The notes under the pieces were generated by a model that saw nothing but the letters and a program-made list of their open reading frames with translations, had not been told where the DNA came from and did no database searches. Below are positions 48,701-62,400 of a stretch of DNA of 64,000 bases, piece after piece. Numbering within the stretch: position 1 is the first letter of the stretch; each line of letters opens with the position of its first letter. A program made the position numbers and the translations under genes. The DNA is taken from positions 1-64,000 of the forward strand of contig JAVLUZ010000824.1 in assembly GCA_036768485.1 (NCBI GenBank), given 5' to 3'. Origin of the DNA: Mermis nigrescens (lineage: Eukaryota; Nematoda; Enoplea; Mermithida; Mermithidae).

Positions 48701-51700
48701 TATGTATAAGGTAAACCTCAGTCTTATTGCAATTTTATTCAAAATTAAAAAAATAAAATCTTAGATTAACTCTCAATCTTACCCATCCATTATATAATCA
48801 AATAAGATCCGAAATTTTGGTATTCAATAAAGAGCGTTTTAGATCCTAAGTTTGTCAGATAACAAACACACTTACATGCATACATTGAACGGAGTGTCCC
48901 GATCATTTCTGGGGGAAAGGGGTAAATGAACACCAATTTTAGGCCAAACGCGGCCAAAAAACGCTAAAAAACGGCCGAAAAATTCAACGTTTTCCAAAAA
49001 CGGGGGAGGGGATGGGGGTTCGTCCGACTTTGAGTGGGAGGATCCCCCATCCCCCTTTTACATATATTCATGTACGTATTACATGTACAGGCCCATATCC
49101 AGGATTCGGTCAAGGGGGAGGGGGCGGACCAAACATGAATTGGTCTATATCACGGATAATTCGCCGAGGTAGCCCCCAAAAATTTATTTTTAGACGTTTT
49201 CCGATATGCTCTATCAATCAAGATAATAAAATTCGAACTTTTTCGCAAAAAAATTTTTCACTCAGAAACCTATATAAAAAGCGTAATTTTTAGTCGCGCT
49301 TGAGCTACATAAACGATGGAAAATATTTCATATATGTACGGCGCAATGCGCCGAAAATTTGAAGATTTTACGACAAGGACACTCGATTTTCAATCTTTCC
49401 GTGCATTATATTACCTTTAGAAAATTTTTTCGGCCAAGGGGAAAGGGGCCGCCACTCCCTTAAATACGGCCCTGTACATGCACACAGATGCGTACGCAGC
49501 TTTTTTAAGGGAGGGGAGATCCAAAATTGGCGACCCTACATTTCGGGATATGTTCGCCGGGGCACAGAATAAAGTGCGTTTTCTGACGTTTCGGAACATG
49601 CTCTATTCAATAAGCTAATAAAATTTGAACTTTTCGAAAAAATTTACTTTCTCTTAATATGCTACCAAAAATGACGTTTTTTTTGGCCGCACTTGGGTCC
49701 AACTTATGGAAAATTAATGATCCTGCGGCGCGAAGCGCCAAAGACGTTGAGATTTTCCATGAAAAGATGCCCATTTCCATTATTTTTCATGCAATATCTA
49801 ACCGTTTCAAAATTATTTTTTATGGTAAGGGGGCGGTCGCCCATCCGCACGCCCATGCATATACATATTTACATACACATACAATCGTAAAGAGGAATTT
49901 TCCACCATGAAAACAACGATCTACTAGGTTAGATTTAGGTTTTTATGGTAAATAATTAAATTATGTTCAAGACAACCGACATTAATTCCCAGAACTTGCA
50001 ATCAATTTTTAGAAAACGATTACTTTAGCGAAACAATAAGCATTTGCAAAATTAGTGCGAGAGGTTTAATCACTTTACCACGTTGCGGTTTTAGACTATG
50101 TGTCTGAGACAACAAAGCATTTGAAAAAAATCAACTGATCTGGCTTTCCACTCGAAGCAAAGACTTTTCAATCATAATGGAGAACAATTTTCCTCCGAAC
50201 TCTACGAGAAAGACCTTTTTTACTAAAAAAATGTTATTTTTTGGTCGCACTAAGCGAACAAATTCAGATGGAAATTCGGTCAGTTATAGCTATAACTCTT
50301 CTTTTACGTACAAATACGATTCTCTTACGACATCTGGTTTCTGGATCAAGCTTATAAATTCTATCGCCGATGCCAACAACGCGAGTACGCTTTGATCGCC
50401 GACGTTCCGGCGTCAGATGTTCCGCGTCCGGCACAACTAAATAGCAAAGTCAAGCTTTCATAATTGTACAAAGGGATCTTGTGCGTATTGGACATATTAA
50501 TACTTGATTATTGGTAGGTTTCTTCCCCAGAAAAGTTTTCATCCCCCTCCCAGAAATTTTTTCACCCCTCCCCCGAATTCGCGAATTTCTAAGTTTCCAA
50601 AAGTCTCCAGCAAATTCGTAGAAAAGGTGCTGTTTAGAGCGTTTTTAGCTACCTATTTGCTCAAAAGTGTCAAACTTCCGGCCCTTGGTGCCATATATGT
50701 ACATACTCATTTTTTGAATCCTTATCTAACGATTTAAGCATACATCGTTCCGATACTAACAATAATTTCCCAAGTCAAAAACAATAAAATGTCGAAAATC
50801 CCAGCCCAAATCTATACTTTTCCTGAATGATGCATTCTTAATGCATAAGATATCGAATCAATGACGATTTTGATAAAAAGAGAATTCTTTCCGAATATTA
50901 ACAAATACAACTTTTCTAGAGATAATAAGATTTTAAAACTATAAGATCCCCCAAGACGAGTGCCCAAAATCAAAAAGGAATATAACCACTCATTGTAGCT
51001 CGGAATCACTAAATCTACAAACGTTTTAAGAGTCAGGCTTGTGAAGAGCTGTCGTGACCGTAAGTGGAAGACATTGGCCAATAATTCCAAAACACAACCA
51101 ATCAGGCACAAAGACTCATTCAAAGATCTTTATTGAACTACATAAAATGGTCTTAAAAACGGGTAAAAACATTGACATATGTACATACGTGGATTTAAAA
51201 TTACCTACCTTAATTCACGGTTTCTGGTCTATTTTTCAAACAATCTTGAAAAAATCTATACATTTTTGAACATTATTTTTCATTTCATTTTGACTATACG
51301 CGCATGTTTAATTTTACTATTGCCTTTTTGTTTGAAAAAATTTTTAACTGACTCATTTTGGGCGTCGGCAGAAAAACCCGATCGATGCCCTTGCGAGCCG
51401 TCGACATTGGCGTCTCGCCGGCTTCTCCAACGCTAAATCGAGCGGTTCGTTCGAAAAAATGTTTAATCGAAGTCTCATCCTGACCAACGCAATTTGGCTC
51501 GTTATCCGATTCGACAATATCATCGTCTGATACGATTGGAGGACGTTTTCGAGGCTTGCGGCCGACTGGCGAGTCGACGACGCCGTCGCCTTCAATCCGG
51601 CTTGCTCTCTTTCTTAGCGATCGATTCATTTGAACCTCAGCGTCAACGACTGTCGATAAAATGAACGGCTCTCTAATCGAATCGGAAAACGATTTTTCTA

Positions 51701-54700
51701 CGGTTTTAGTCGATAATTTCTTAAGAGATCGGGCGGACGGCCCTTTAATCGAATCGGGGAACGATTTTTCTATGGCTTTATTTGATAACTTTCGAACTGA
51801 TAGTGCGACTGGATTAGAAACTAAAGCGGACGGAGCTTTGATCGAATCGCGAGACGCTTTTCCTACGATTTCGTTCGACGGAATTTCAACAGGTTTCGCG
51901 GCAGAATTAGAAATTGAAGAGGATGACGTTTCGATCGAATCGTGGAACAATTTTTCTACGGCTTTAGTCGACAAAGTTTCAACAGATTTCTTGGCTGGGC
52001 CAGAAACTGAAGTGGATGGCGTTTCGATCGAATCGCGAAACGATTTTTCTACGGCCTTATTCGATAAAATTTCGAGGGATTTCTTGGCTGAGCCGGTAAC
52101 TGAAGCGGATGGCGCTTCAGTCGAATCGCGAAACGATTTTTCTACGGCTTTAGTCGATAATTTTTTGACGGATTGAGCGGATGACGCTTTAATCGGATCA
52201 CGAGACGATTTTCTAACGACTTTGTTCGATAAAGTTTCAACAGATTTCGCGACAGAATTGCAAACTGAAGCGGATGACGTTTCAATCGAATCGCGAAACG
52301 ATTTTTCTACGGCTTTGGTCGATAAAGTTTCAACGGCTTTCGTAGCCGGATCGGTAGCTAAAGCGGATGGCACTTTATTCGATTCGGGAAACGATTTTTC
52401 TACGGGTTTAGTCGGCAATTTTCTAGCTGACTTCGCGGTCGGATGCGAAATGGATTCATCTAAGGACGCATTGGCGGATTCCGACGTCATTTGAGTCGAT
52501 TTGGCGGATTTGGACTGGCGCTTTGGAACGTTCGCCGTTGAGGATTTAGCAGCTGACTCGGAATTCGGTTTTGACGACTCTATGGCTTCCGGTTGTTTTC
52601 TTGGACTATTCGTCGCTATTGATAACTCGGTTGCGGCTTTTGGCAATTTTTTTCGTGCTATTCCATACGACAGATCGACTAAAGGTATACGAATAGATTT
52701 TTAAAAAACAGCGCTTAATTAAATCCGCAATTTTTTTCCGGCGACATCATAAGATTATATAAATGTAATCTTTCATAGAGCTGAAATAAAAAACGCTTTA
52801 AATATTAAAGAGCGGAACAAAGTTTGGTATCTCAATTTCTTACTTTTACATTTCTTATTTACTAACGAATATGTATGTACAATATAGCATCTTTGTGCTT
52901 ATGAACAGAATTAATTAACAAATTCGTTGAAAAACTCGTGCCAAGATTAGTTAAGAGCTAATATAAAAGTGCTGGATTTAGATAAGGAAAGAGGATTACA
53001 TTCAGGGGCGTAACCAGCCGAGAGGGCCCCTTCCTCCCGGAAAAAAATATTTCCATTCTTCACAAGGGTCACCCAGAGGGAAAAAATAAAAATTATCGGA
53101 GTCTACAAAAAAGAAAACCAAAATGCATTTATAGCAATTTCGAGCTACTAAATTCTAACTTTTCCGGCGCTTCGCGCCGAATTTCTTATTCTTTATCTTA
53201 TTATTACCTTAGAAGCCCAGATTTGACTTGAAGATAGTGAATATGTCACAAGTTTTCGGCACTTCGCGCCGATTAATTATGTATTTTCTGCATTAGTTTT
53301 CTTTGCAAAACCATATACCATAAAATTAAACGCAAAGACATTTCGAAATGTTTTGGACTTAAGCTCTAACTTGATATTTAGAAATTAGTTATACAGATAG
53401 GTTAAAGGATAGATTTTTGATATCCAAATTAAAAATCGACCAAGAAAATCTCCCGTCGCCATGGCATAAATCTCGTCGAGAAACACTCAAAATACCATTC
53501 TTTTCGCGTATCCCTAATGGTTCTCGAGATACAAAACTTCAAAAATGTCGCCCGCCCCCAAAATAAAATCCTGGTTTCGCCCCTGATTACATTGCATATA
53601 CTTACCTAGAGGTATTTTACAATTAAAGCTTAAATCAACGTTTATCAAAGAAAAGAGAAAGTACTCGATCGCACGCATGAAATAAATGAGAACTGAAAAC
53701 GCAGTGTTTTATTTGTTTTCTTTTCTTCAGAAAGTGTGTACATGCATATGATATGTTTCTCCAGTTTTTAGCCACTTAGCTAATCTAAAATGAAGACAAT
53801 TTAATTTTCATTAAAAAGGCCAAAATGCTAAGATTGAATAAATTAAATTTCAAAAACAAATAGAAGCAATAACTAAATTATAATTTTAATGAAGCGACTA
53901 TAGATGAGGAATTCGTCCGACGCCTTGTTATACTCATATGAATATACATATGAGCATACATGCAACAGGAGGATGGGTCCCCCAACCAAACTTGGTTGAC
54001 CCCCACTCCCCAAAGCCTAAAATTTTTTCACCCCTTTCCCCCGATTTTTGGGAAAATTCGAATTTTTTGGTCGTTTTTATGTGTTTTTTGGCCGTTTTTG
54101 GCCAAAAATAGGAGGTCGTTTACCCCCTTCCCCCAAAAACGGTCGGAGACCCCCATCCGGAATTTAGAGTTATAACATGTATGATACGAGTATGTCCAAA
54201 ACATGAGATTTATCGCTTACATGTGACTTTGTAAAAAAACTTCAAATACTCAAATACTTATCATACCTCCGCAGTAGTTTTCATTTTTCTTCGAAGATGA
54301 AGCAGTACGCTTTTTCTTGGCTGGCAAAACGCTTCGACGTTTGCTATGCGGAGTCGAGTGAGTTAACCTTAACAGCAGTTAAGCTTCAAGAGAAAAAGAA
54401 GAAAATTGCGAGCTTTCAACGAATCGTCAAGAAACTTTCTTAATTTGCTTAAGCGATGTGGACTGATGCCAAATTGATACTAAAAATTGATGTTTTCCCG
54501 ACTTAAAAACTCTAGACTAACTTCAAACGCGACTGCACTCATTCATTTACATACGTATGTATGTTACATGTATGCAGTGTTTTTTTGTACAAGGTCCGTT
54601 TGTACATGTACAAAGATGGTCCCTAAAGTCTTTGTATATTTTGTACACATAATTTTTGGGCACTGTAATATGAAACGGTAGCAATTTAATGTGGTAAAAA

Positions 54701-55393
54701 CAGAGTTGCTCGACCTTTAGTAGTGTATTTTAGCAAATTTCTGGGTTCCTCAGGGCAAAAAGCAATAACAGTCGTCATAAAACGGCGCGAAGCGCCGAAG
54801 ACATTTTTTCTTTCCAAATGCAATTTCTGCCGTTATACGCATATATAGAACACACAATTACTCATTTCAGCGCAAAGCGACAAAAATCTTTGCGAATTTT
54901 AGACCTTTTTTGCAATTTTTGTCTTCCAAAAAATCTTCGTACATGTACAAAGACGGTCCCAAAAAGTCTTTGTACATCGAGAAAAATCTGTGCCGAATAC
55001 AAAAAAACCGTGCATGTATGTAGTACATACATGTTTGTGAAGTAAAACAAATTACAAGCCTTAAAATATGCGCGTTGCTGGAAATAGCGTCGTCACTATC
55101 AGTAAAGAAGGTGGTAATTACAAATGATCTTAAAAGGAGTCCCCAATTTTTCGTCCCTTATCAGAAATTTTTTCAGCCCCTAGAATTTTCGGTTTTCCGG
55201 AAAATCGTAAATAAAATATGTTGTTTTTAGCATTTTTAGTGATATTTGGGCTTAAAAGTGTCGACTTTTCGACCTTCCGCGCGATATATTCATTGCTTGA
55301 CTATATTTTGTTCATTTGCTCAAATTTTTACGATATTAATTAATATATAATTGATATATATATTTAGCTACTAGTTGCCTACCTTTAGGCATA

Positions 55394-55472
<79 letters not shown>

Positions 55473-58400
55473 TAGGTAGCGCGTTAGCGCGTACCTATAA
55501 TATACTTGGGTACCCCCAACACCTGGGCACCCCCCTACAGCTATAACGGGACACTTCTGGAAGATGCGGTTTTTTTTAAAAGAAAAATAATAAAAAAATT
55601 AGCTGCCCGTGTTTTTTTGTTTTTCTTGAAACTCAAAATTGACTGTGTAAAGAAGGTGTAAAGTTTCTGTGTAACGTTATAACATAGGACAAATTTTGGG
55701 ACCTTTTTACTGCGGCATGTGGACAACTGAGTATTGATGACTCGAAGGATTGAACAGAATAGGATAATAGAGGGATGAATTCTACAGATGACACTTTTTT
55801 TGTTTTTTGAAATTCGCATTATTTATCGAACGGCAGTGTAAAGAGTGCGAAAATCTGGGGGTGAAAAAGCACTTTTTGGTCGAGATTTCAACCTTCCTAT
55901 GTCCGATACTAACTCCGGTTATGAGGTTTTTAAAATGTTTTCTGACAGAAATGTAGAGCGGATCAAGGGCTACATTCTGCATATAAGCAAAGTCTTCTAT
56001 GCTCTATGGTGAGTTAGATCCTGGGGTTTAAAGTTTACACTCTAGTGGATGGTATAAAAAAATGGATTTTAACTAAGATTTCTCTGCCAAATTTTTCCGC
56101 TTATGAGTCAGTGCAAATCGAAGACAGCATTAATAAAGTGCCTCACAGGGGCTAAACATCGCAGCAAACCGCATTTAAAAAAACGCAATATTGAGTTATT
56201 TATGGGGGTGTAAAGTTCGAAATCAGAGGTAAAAAATGGGCTAAAAAACACGTTTTTTCCGAAGTTTGATTGATAAATCATGCCAAATAATTTTTGCAAC
56301 AGAATTTTGGCACACAGGAATGTACTACGATTTAAAAGCTACAAATTGTACCAAACCGAATTTCTTTAAACTCAATGGGGAGTTCGGTACGGAATTTTAA
56401 AGTTTACAGTGTTCTAAATGGTGGAAAATACGTTTTTGTTGCGTTTTTTGTTCGCCACTTTCTCCGTCCAGAAGTCGGAATAAGTCTAATAGAATAAAAA
56501 TAAAGTGCTTTATATCGGGTGCATGTCAAAGCAAATTGTCTATACATTAATATTTAGCGAGTGTAAAGTCAAAAATTTGGAGTTTTAAATGCGTTTCTGT
56601 CTTGTTTTGTCTGCCTGCTTCTCCGGTTACGAGTCAGGGACACGTTTATCAAGTCTAGAAATGGACCAGGAATCAAATTTGATATGCCAGTCTGGCGCAT
56701 ATGTTTACACTCTACGGTGTTGTAAAGTAGTTTACACCAATTGTTAGTTTGCCCATAGAACATTATGTAGACTTAATTTTTTCATAAATATTAATCGTAA
56801 TATCGGAACAATATCAAAATTACGAATCTGACTAAAATCTTCTTTACACTAGGTGTTTACATGAAGTTTACACTACATATGTATTTATCTTCGTTTTCGA
56901 GCATTCCTGAAACCTAATTTTTCTTGGAGCCTAGAAGTTTTCAAAGGATCAAATGTGAGACGTCACGTAGGCGCGTTTGTTTACATCCAACAGTGATGTA
57001 AAGTAGTTTACATTCATTGTTTATATGTCCTCAGACCATTGTAGAGACATAATTTTTTCATGAATGTTGATCATAATATCCGAGTAATTTTTTACACTGC
57101 ATGTTAGCCTTTGTTCTAGAGCATTGCAAAAATCGAAATTTTTTCCTGAGATATAAAAATTTACAGGGAATGAAATATATACGTCAATTGGGCGCGCTTG
57201 CTTACACTCAGCAGTAATGCAAAGTGGTTTAAACCTAATGTTTATTGTCTTTAAAACATTATGGAGACTCATTTTTCCATAAATGTTGAAAGAAATATCG
57301 GAGCAATATCAAAATTACGAATCCGACTAAAATATTCTTTACGCTATGTGTTTGTGTAAAGTTTACGTTACGTGTTAACCCTAATTCGATAGACTTGCAG
57401 ACTTTGTAACTGAAGTCAAGAAATTTTCAAGGATTCATATGTGAGACATCAATTAAGTGAGTTTGTTTACCCTCAAAAGTAATCTAAAGTGATTTAAAAA
57501 TTATGTTCAAGTGTCCTTAGATCATTGAAGAGATGTAATTTTGTCTTAAATGGGTTGCATTAAAGTTAAATCTTTCTTAGCCGTGTTTATAATATGTTTC
57601 ACAAAATCTTGCACATGGAGAGCTATCGTTTAATTGATGTAAATTGCCTGCAAAAGTGGTTTAAAATGAATCAGCAATCACACTACTGTGCACAGAAGTC
57701 GACAAAGATATACAGCTTTATTGTAATCATGTACATTAATAAGCCGTAAACTGTTAGTATTCTCTACACCTAGTAGTTGTGTAAAGTTTGCACTATTCAT
57801 TTGTTGTTAATATGTAGTCTATACTACAAATTTATTTTACTACCAAATCAAAGCGTTAGTGTTCCTTACATTTGATATTTGCGTGAAGTTTTTGAATTTT
57901 TGCCGAAAATCTTTGCCTTCTAATTTACCAACATCCCGCCTTTTCCATTTTCTTGAAGTTTAAAATCTTTTATAATTCTCTCATAATTTAATGGTAGGTT
58001 TTAACTTTAAGTTTCTCTTGGTTTACAACTCTCGCTTAGCAAGCTCATTTTTCAAAACTTTTTCATAGTGATCAGATTAGTTGCGTTTAGTTTGGAATTG
58101 GTGGACGGTCGTTATTTTATTACTCGGCTTAAATAAACCAAGTGACTATCTTTTGATTATTTTCTTCATCGCAAATTCAAACACCCAATTTTCAATTTGA
58201 AAATTGACCCAATTTTCAATTTGAAAATTGATCCAATTTTAAATTTGAAAATTGAAAATTGGGTGTTTTCAATTTCAAAAGTCACAACACATTGTGCTTG
58301 TGTATTGATTGAGTGAGGATTTGCAATGTGAATTCGTTGGTTAAATTTTTGTGCTTGATTATAAGTGAACTGCACATTAAGAAGAAATAACTTAATGCAG

Positions 58401-59333
58401 TTTTAATTTGAAAATGGATGGTGTCAATAAGGTTGTCTTGTTTAAAAAGGATAATGCTGATGTTAAGAACAATATTGTTTTCCGCGTTCTTGGACTGTTG
58501 TCATTATTGTGGCATGTTACTGATTGTGTTTACTGACTGATGTACTGAAATCACGCTAATTAAAAGTAGTGTACTAGCAAAGAAAAATGCTCCGATGGAA
58601 CAAAAAAGATGAATATACTTGGAATTGTGGATTATTATAGATATAAAAGGAGGGGACTAGGAAAAATCTACCTAAAGTCGGAAAATCTGCTAAAAATCAC
58701 ACTTTCTCTAAGCAACGCAAAAAATCGATGTATATTCTGCGGCCTCTAAAAAAGTGTCTTTTTTAAATAATGTTCGAAGTTTCAGATAAGAGTGTATAAA
58801 CGAAATCTATCAAGGTTACTTTTTTAAATTGCTGGCACCTGATTGATAGAAAACTAAGAGGTATTGTATTTAAAGTTGTTTTGTTTTATGAGCATTATAG
58901 CAAGCAAAGCAGGAGCCGATTGATTAGTGCACACAATCGTTTCGGGCATGCTAGTGTATCTACATTCAGTCTGTTTCAAGTCAACTTACGTGTTTCCTAC
59001 TGTTTTTAACCAACCATGTCTTCAATTGTCTTCGATGTTTGCTATTTCATTCAATTGGCTTGGAAGACTGTTAGTTTACTTAATATCATTTCCCATAGCT
59101 ACTGCATAGCTAACGTGCTGCTGTTTCAATCATTGTTATGGTTGAATATTTATTTTAATCTGTTGGCCGCAGAATATACATCGATTTTTTGCGTTGCTTA
59201 GAGAAAGTGTGATTTTTAGCAGATTTTCCGACTTTAGGTAGATTTTCCCTAGTCCCCTCCTTTTATATCTATAATAATCCACAATTCCAAGTATATTCAT
59301 CTTTTTTGTTCCATCGGAGCATTTTTCTTTGCT

Positions 59334-59421
<88 letters not shown>

Positions 59422-62400
59422 GTACTACTGTATATATAATAAAAGGAGAGAAAATATCCTCATGAGAACGAGGCGTTCGTCTAACGGACTCCTTTACATG
59501 TAGTTCATACATTGTGGGGAAAATGCAAAATCATGAAGAAGACCAATATTATATAGTATGAATAAATACGTTAAATAAATAACGTTCATACATATGTACA
59601 TTAGAAAAAATTAATAATGCACTCTTTAGAATTAAAAGTAGAGAAGAAATTTTTTTTCGGAAAAGCACGAGACATATACCATACTTGACTCTCTAATCTC
59701 ACTTTGTGAAAGTCAAGCTCGACTCGCTATTATACGTCACTGATGATTTCCGTCTTCTTGGTCTACATATATAAAAATAGAAACGACAGATTAAAAGGAT
59801 TTACATATTAAATAGAGTGAAAACACGAAAAAGCATAATGATCGAAAATAAAGTCGCAGAATGAAAAAAGATCATCCATAAAATGTACTAACAGTGTCTG
59901 CAACACACCTGGACAATACCCTATACTGCACCACGTACAGGATAGGGAGAACCAAAAGTTGGACGAGAAGGGAATCGTTTAGATGGAAACATGTTTTGTA
60001 CATTAAAGTCTGAAGATCCCACTTTTAGACTTAGAAAACGGCTTGTTTGATTGCACAACTAATTTTTCTGGACCAGACCCGGACAAGCAATGATCGCTTA
60101 ACTTTTTAAAGGATGTTTTCCACACAATGCACACTATTTAATTTCGTTTATAGAGACGTACATTGTAACTGTAAAAGTGCTGATTCATTAAAATGTGCAT
60201 ATGTATGTAAATTTCCATAAAGTTTACTCGAACAATCGATTATTATACTTGTGCGATATATTTTTCCTAATTATGTACATAATTATCTTTCTCTTATCGA
60301 GACCAGGCAGGACCAACGTGTATTAATAGCTTTTTACGAGTTTCTTGATAATGATGGCTGTATGGATTGTAATAAGTTTTTAGCTGAATTGATTAGCCAT
60401 TTCCGTATAGCATTTCTCATGCAAAAAAGTACAAAAATTGATAAATTAATTCCCCAATTAATGGATGATTTTCAGCACTTACATATGTATATTACATTTA
60501 AAAAATTTTGACGGTCTGCGGCGCTGTTTCATTCTCTTGAGCAGCATATTTATACAAAAAAGAAATACATATGTATCTATGTATGGAATTTAAATCGAGA
60601 TTTGGTTATACGCTTGAAATTATGGCCAACCCGTAAAAATCTTTTTCACGCTATTTCAAGTTGGAAGCATTTTATTACAACGATATGACTTATAAATTAG
60701 CTTTTTAAAACTGGCTCAATATTAGAAACCGAGCATGCTACAAGAATAAAAACAACCTATGTGTACATGACCACCGGCATACATGATTTTGGAAGAATTT
60801 GAGGGGTTTCACTCCCCCCAGGAATTTGAGATTTTCCTGAAGTTGCCGAAAAAATTCGTAGAAAAGGTATTATTTTAAGCGTTTTTGGGAATCTATTTGC
60901 TCGAAAGTTTCAAATTTTCGGCGCTTAGCACATTCATTTTTGGACAATTTTTTGTTAAATTTGTTTTAGTTTCTGATTTTTATTCGAATTTTTTCGTTTT
61001 TATGCTCTAAAAAAATAGAGCATCGTCAGAAACGCCGAAAAACAATGTTTTTCACGCATATCCACCATTTTTTGGGCCGGAAAAAGGCACTTTGAAATTT
61101 CACCCTCACCCTAGAATTCCCATGCTGTAAATGTCTATCTTGATTCGCCAAGGTCGGAAGTTTAGAGACGGGAGGAGGGGGTACCTATTTTGCAGGTCAA
61201 TTATGAAAAATGGTCAAACCATCCTATATAAACGTTTTAATGAGGAAAACTGCATTTTTAAATACTTTTTATACAATTCTGACTCGTTTCGTTACTTTTA
61301 TAAGTAAAAAATAAAAGAATTCATCGAAAATCTGACTTTTCAGATCATTTTAACTTGATTCTAGGCATTTTATGAGTAAACCAAACAGAAATGTACTAGT
61401 CAACGTGAAGCGCCGAAAATTTTTTAACACATTTGCTACTTCCGTTCGCAAAAATCATGCAGAAAATGTTTGATATAGTTAAAAATCGTCTGACAGTGTC
61501 TCGAGTCTTGGACCCTGAGGTAGGGGCAATACCCTGTCTATGAGGGTGTGTGATGTCTGTGCCTAACTGCAAGTCGCAAGTACATATTTAAGTGCTAGAT
61601 CCGCGTTTAAATTTGATTCATACCTTGAAGCTTTTTTAGCAGTTTATAAGTCGAAAAACACTAAAAAAATCTGCGGCTCATTTTCTGCTCCAACAAGATC
61701 CTCAAAGTGGACATGTTTAAATCGAAAGTCAGAATCTTATATGACAGGTTTATGTCTTGAAATAAGACGGCCTGGATTTTATATTACAATCTTCAAGTCG
61801 TTAAATTACATTTTTTATGTTTAAGTATTACTGTAGAATGGAAATCAGCGATGGAATAATAAAAATAATACGGCAAAATTGCTGTCGATCATAGGAATCT
61901 ATGTATGTATGTAGTAGAGCTGTAACGGGGCCTGACCCCGGCACCAGGGCCTGAATTTTTAATATTGTTATATGCAAACTGTTGCATCGATTGATTGAAA
62001 CAAGTATGTTCAACACTCGGGTAATGTGCGGAAACTGACTTAGTTTCATCAGTCACACTTTTAATTTGTATAGATGCCACCGAACTAAGCGCGTTGAATT
62101 CTTAAGAGACAATAAAACTGATGGAATTCAAACTTATTTCAAGCAATCAAGCCAACAAATATGATTTACAACTAACAACGGCCATTGCTGAATGGTGTCG
62201 ACTTATAGATATCATTCGCAGTTGAATTTGCACTGCATTCACGGCCTGGGTTGAGCCTAGTCCGGGGGTCATGGGGATTTTCCGAGCTAGAATGAATATA
62301 AAAACGGAAAGAAAACTTTAGAAAGCGGATCAATTTCATTCCTTTTTGCAAAAAAAGCCATGGCTTTTATCTTTTTCCGGCCAGAATTTTGCCCTATTTA

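Noticed and set aside
51661..52704. Plus-strand Asp/Ser/Thr-rich frames
   Set aside because: Mirror images of the repeated minus-strand exon; repeat periodicity keeps several frames open.
1821..59334. A 57-kb giant transposon with 3.9-kb terminal inverted repeats
   Set aside because: The interior holds parts of a host gene (CENP-C candidate exons continue to 63476, outside the right repeat) and ordinary nested LTR elements. The left repeat interrupts another LTR element, and the right one sits between microsatellites. Two independent insertions explain it better.
59297..59512. Frame encoding poly-(Tyr-Ile)
   Set aside because: Translation of the AT microsatellite.
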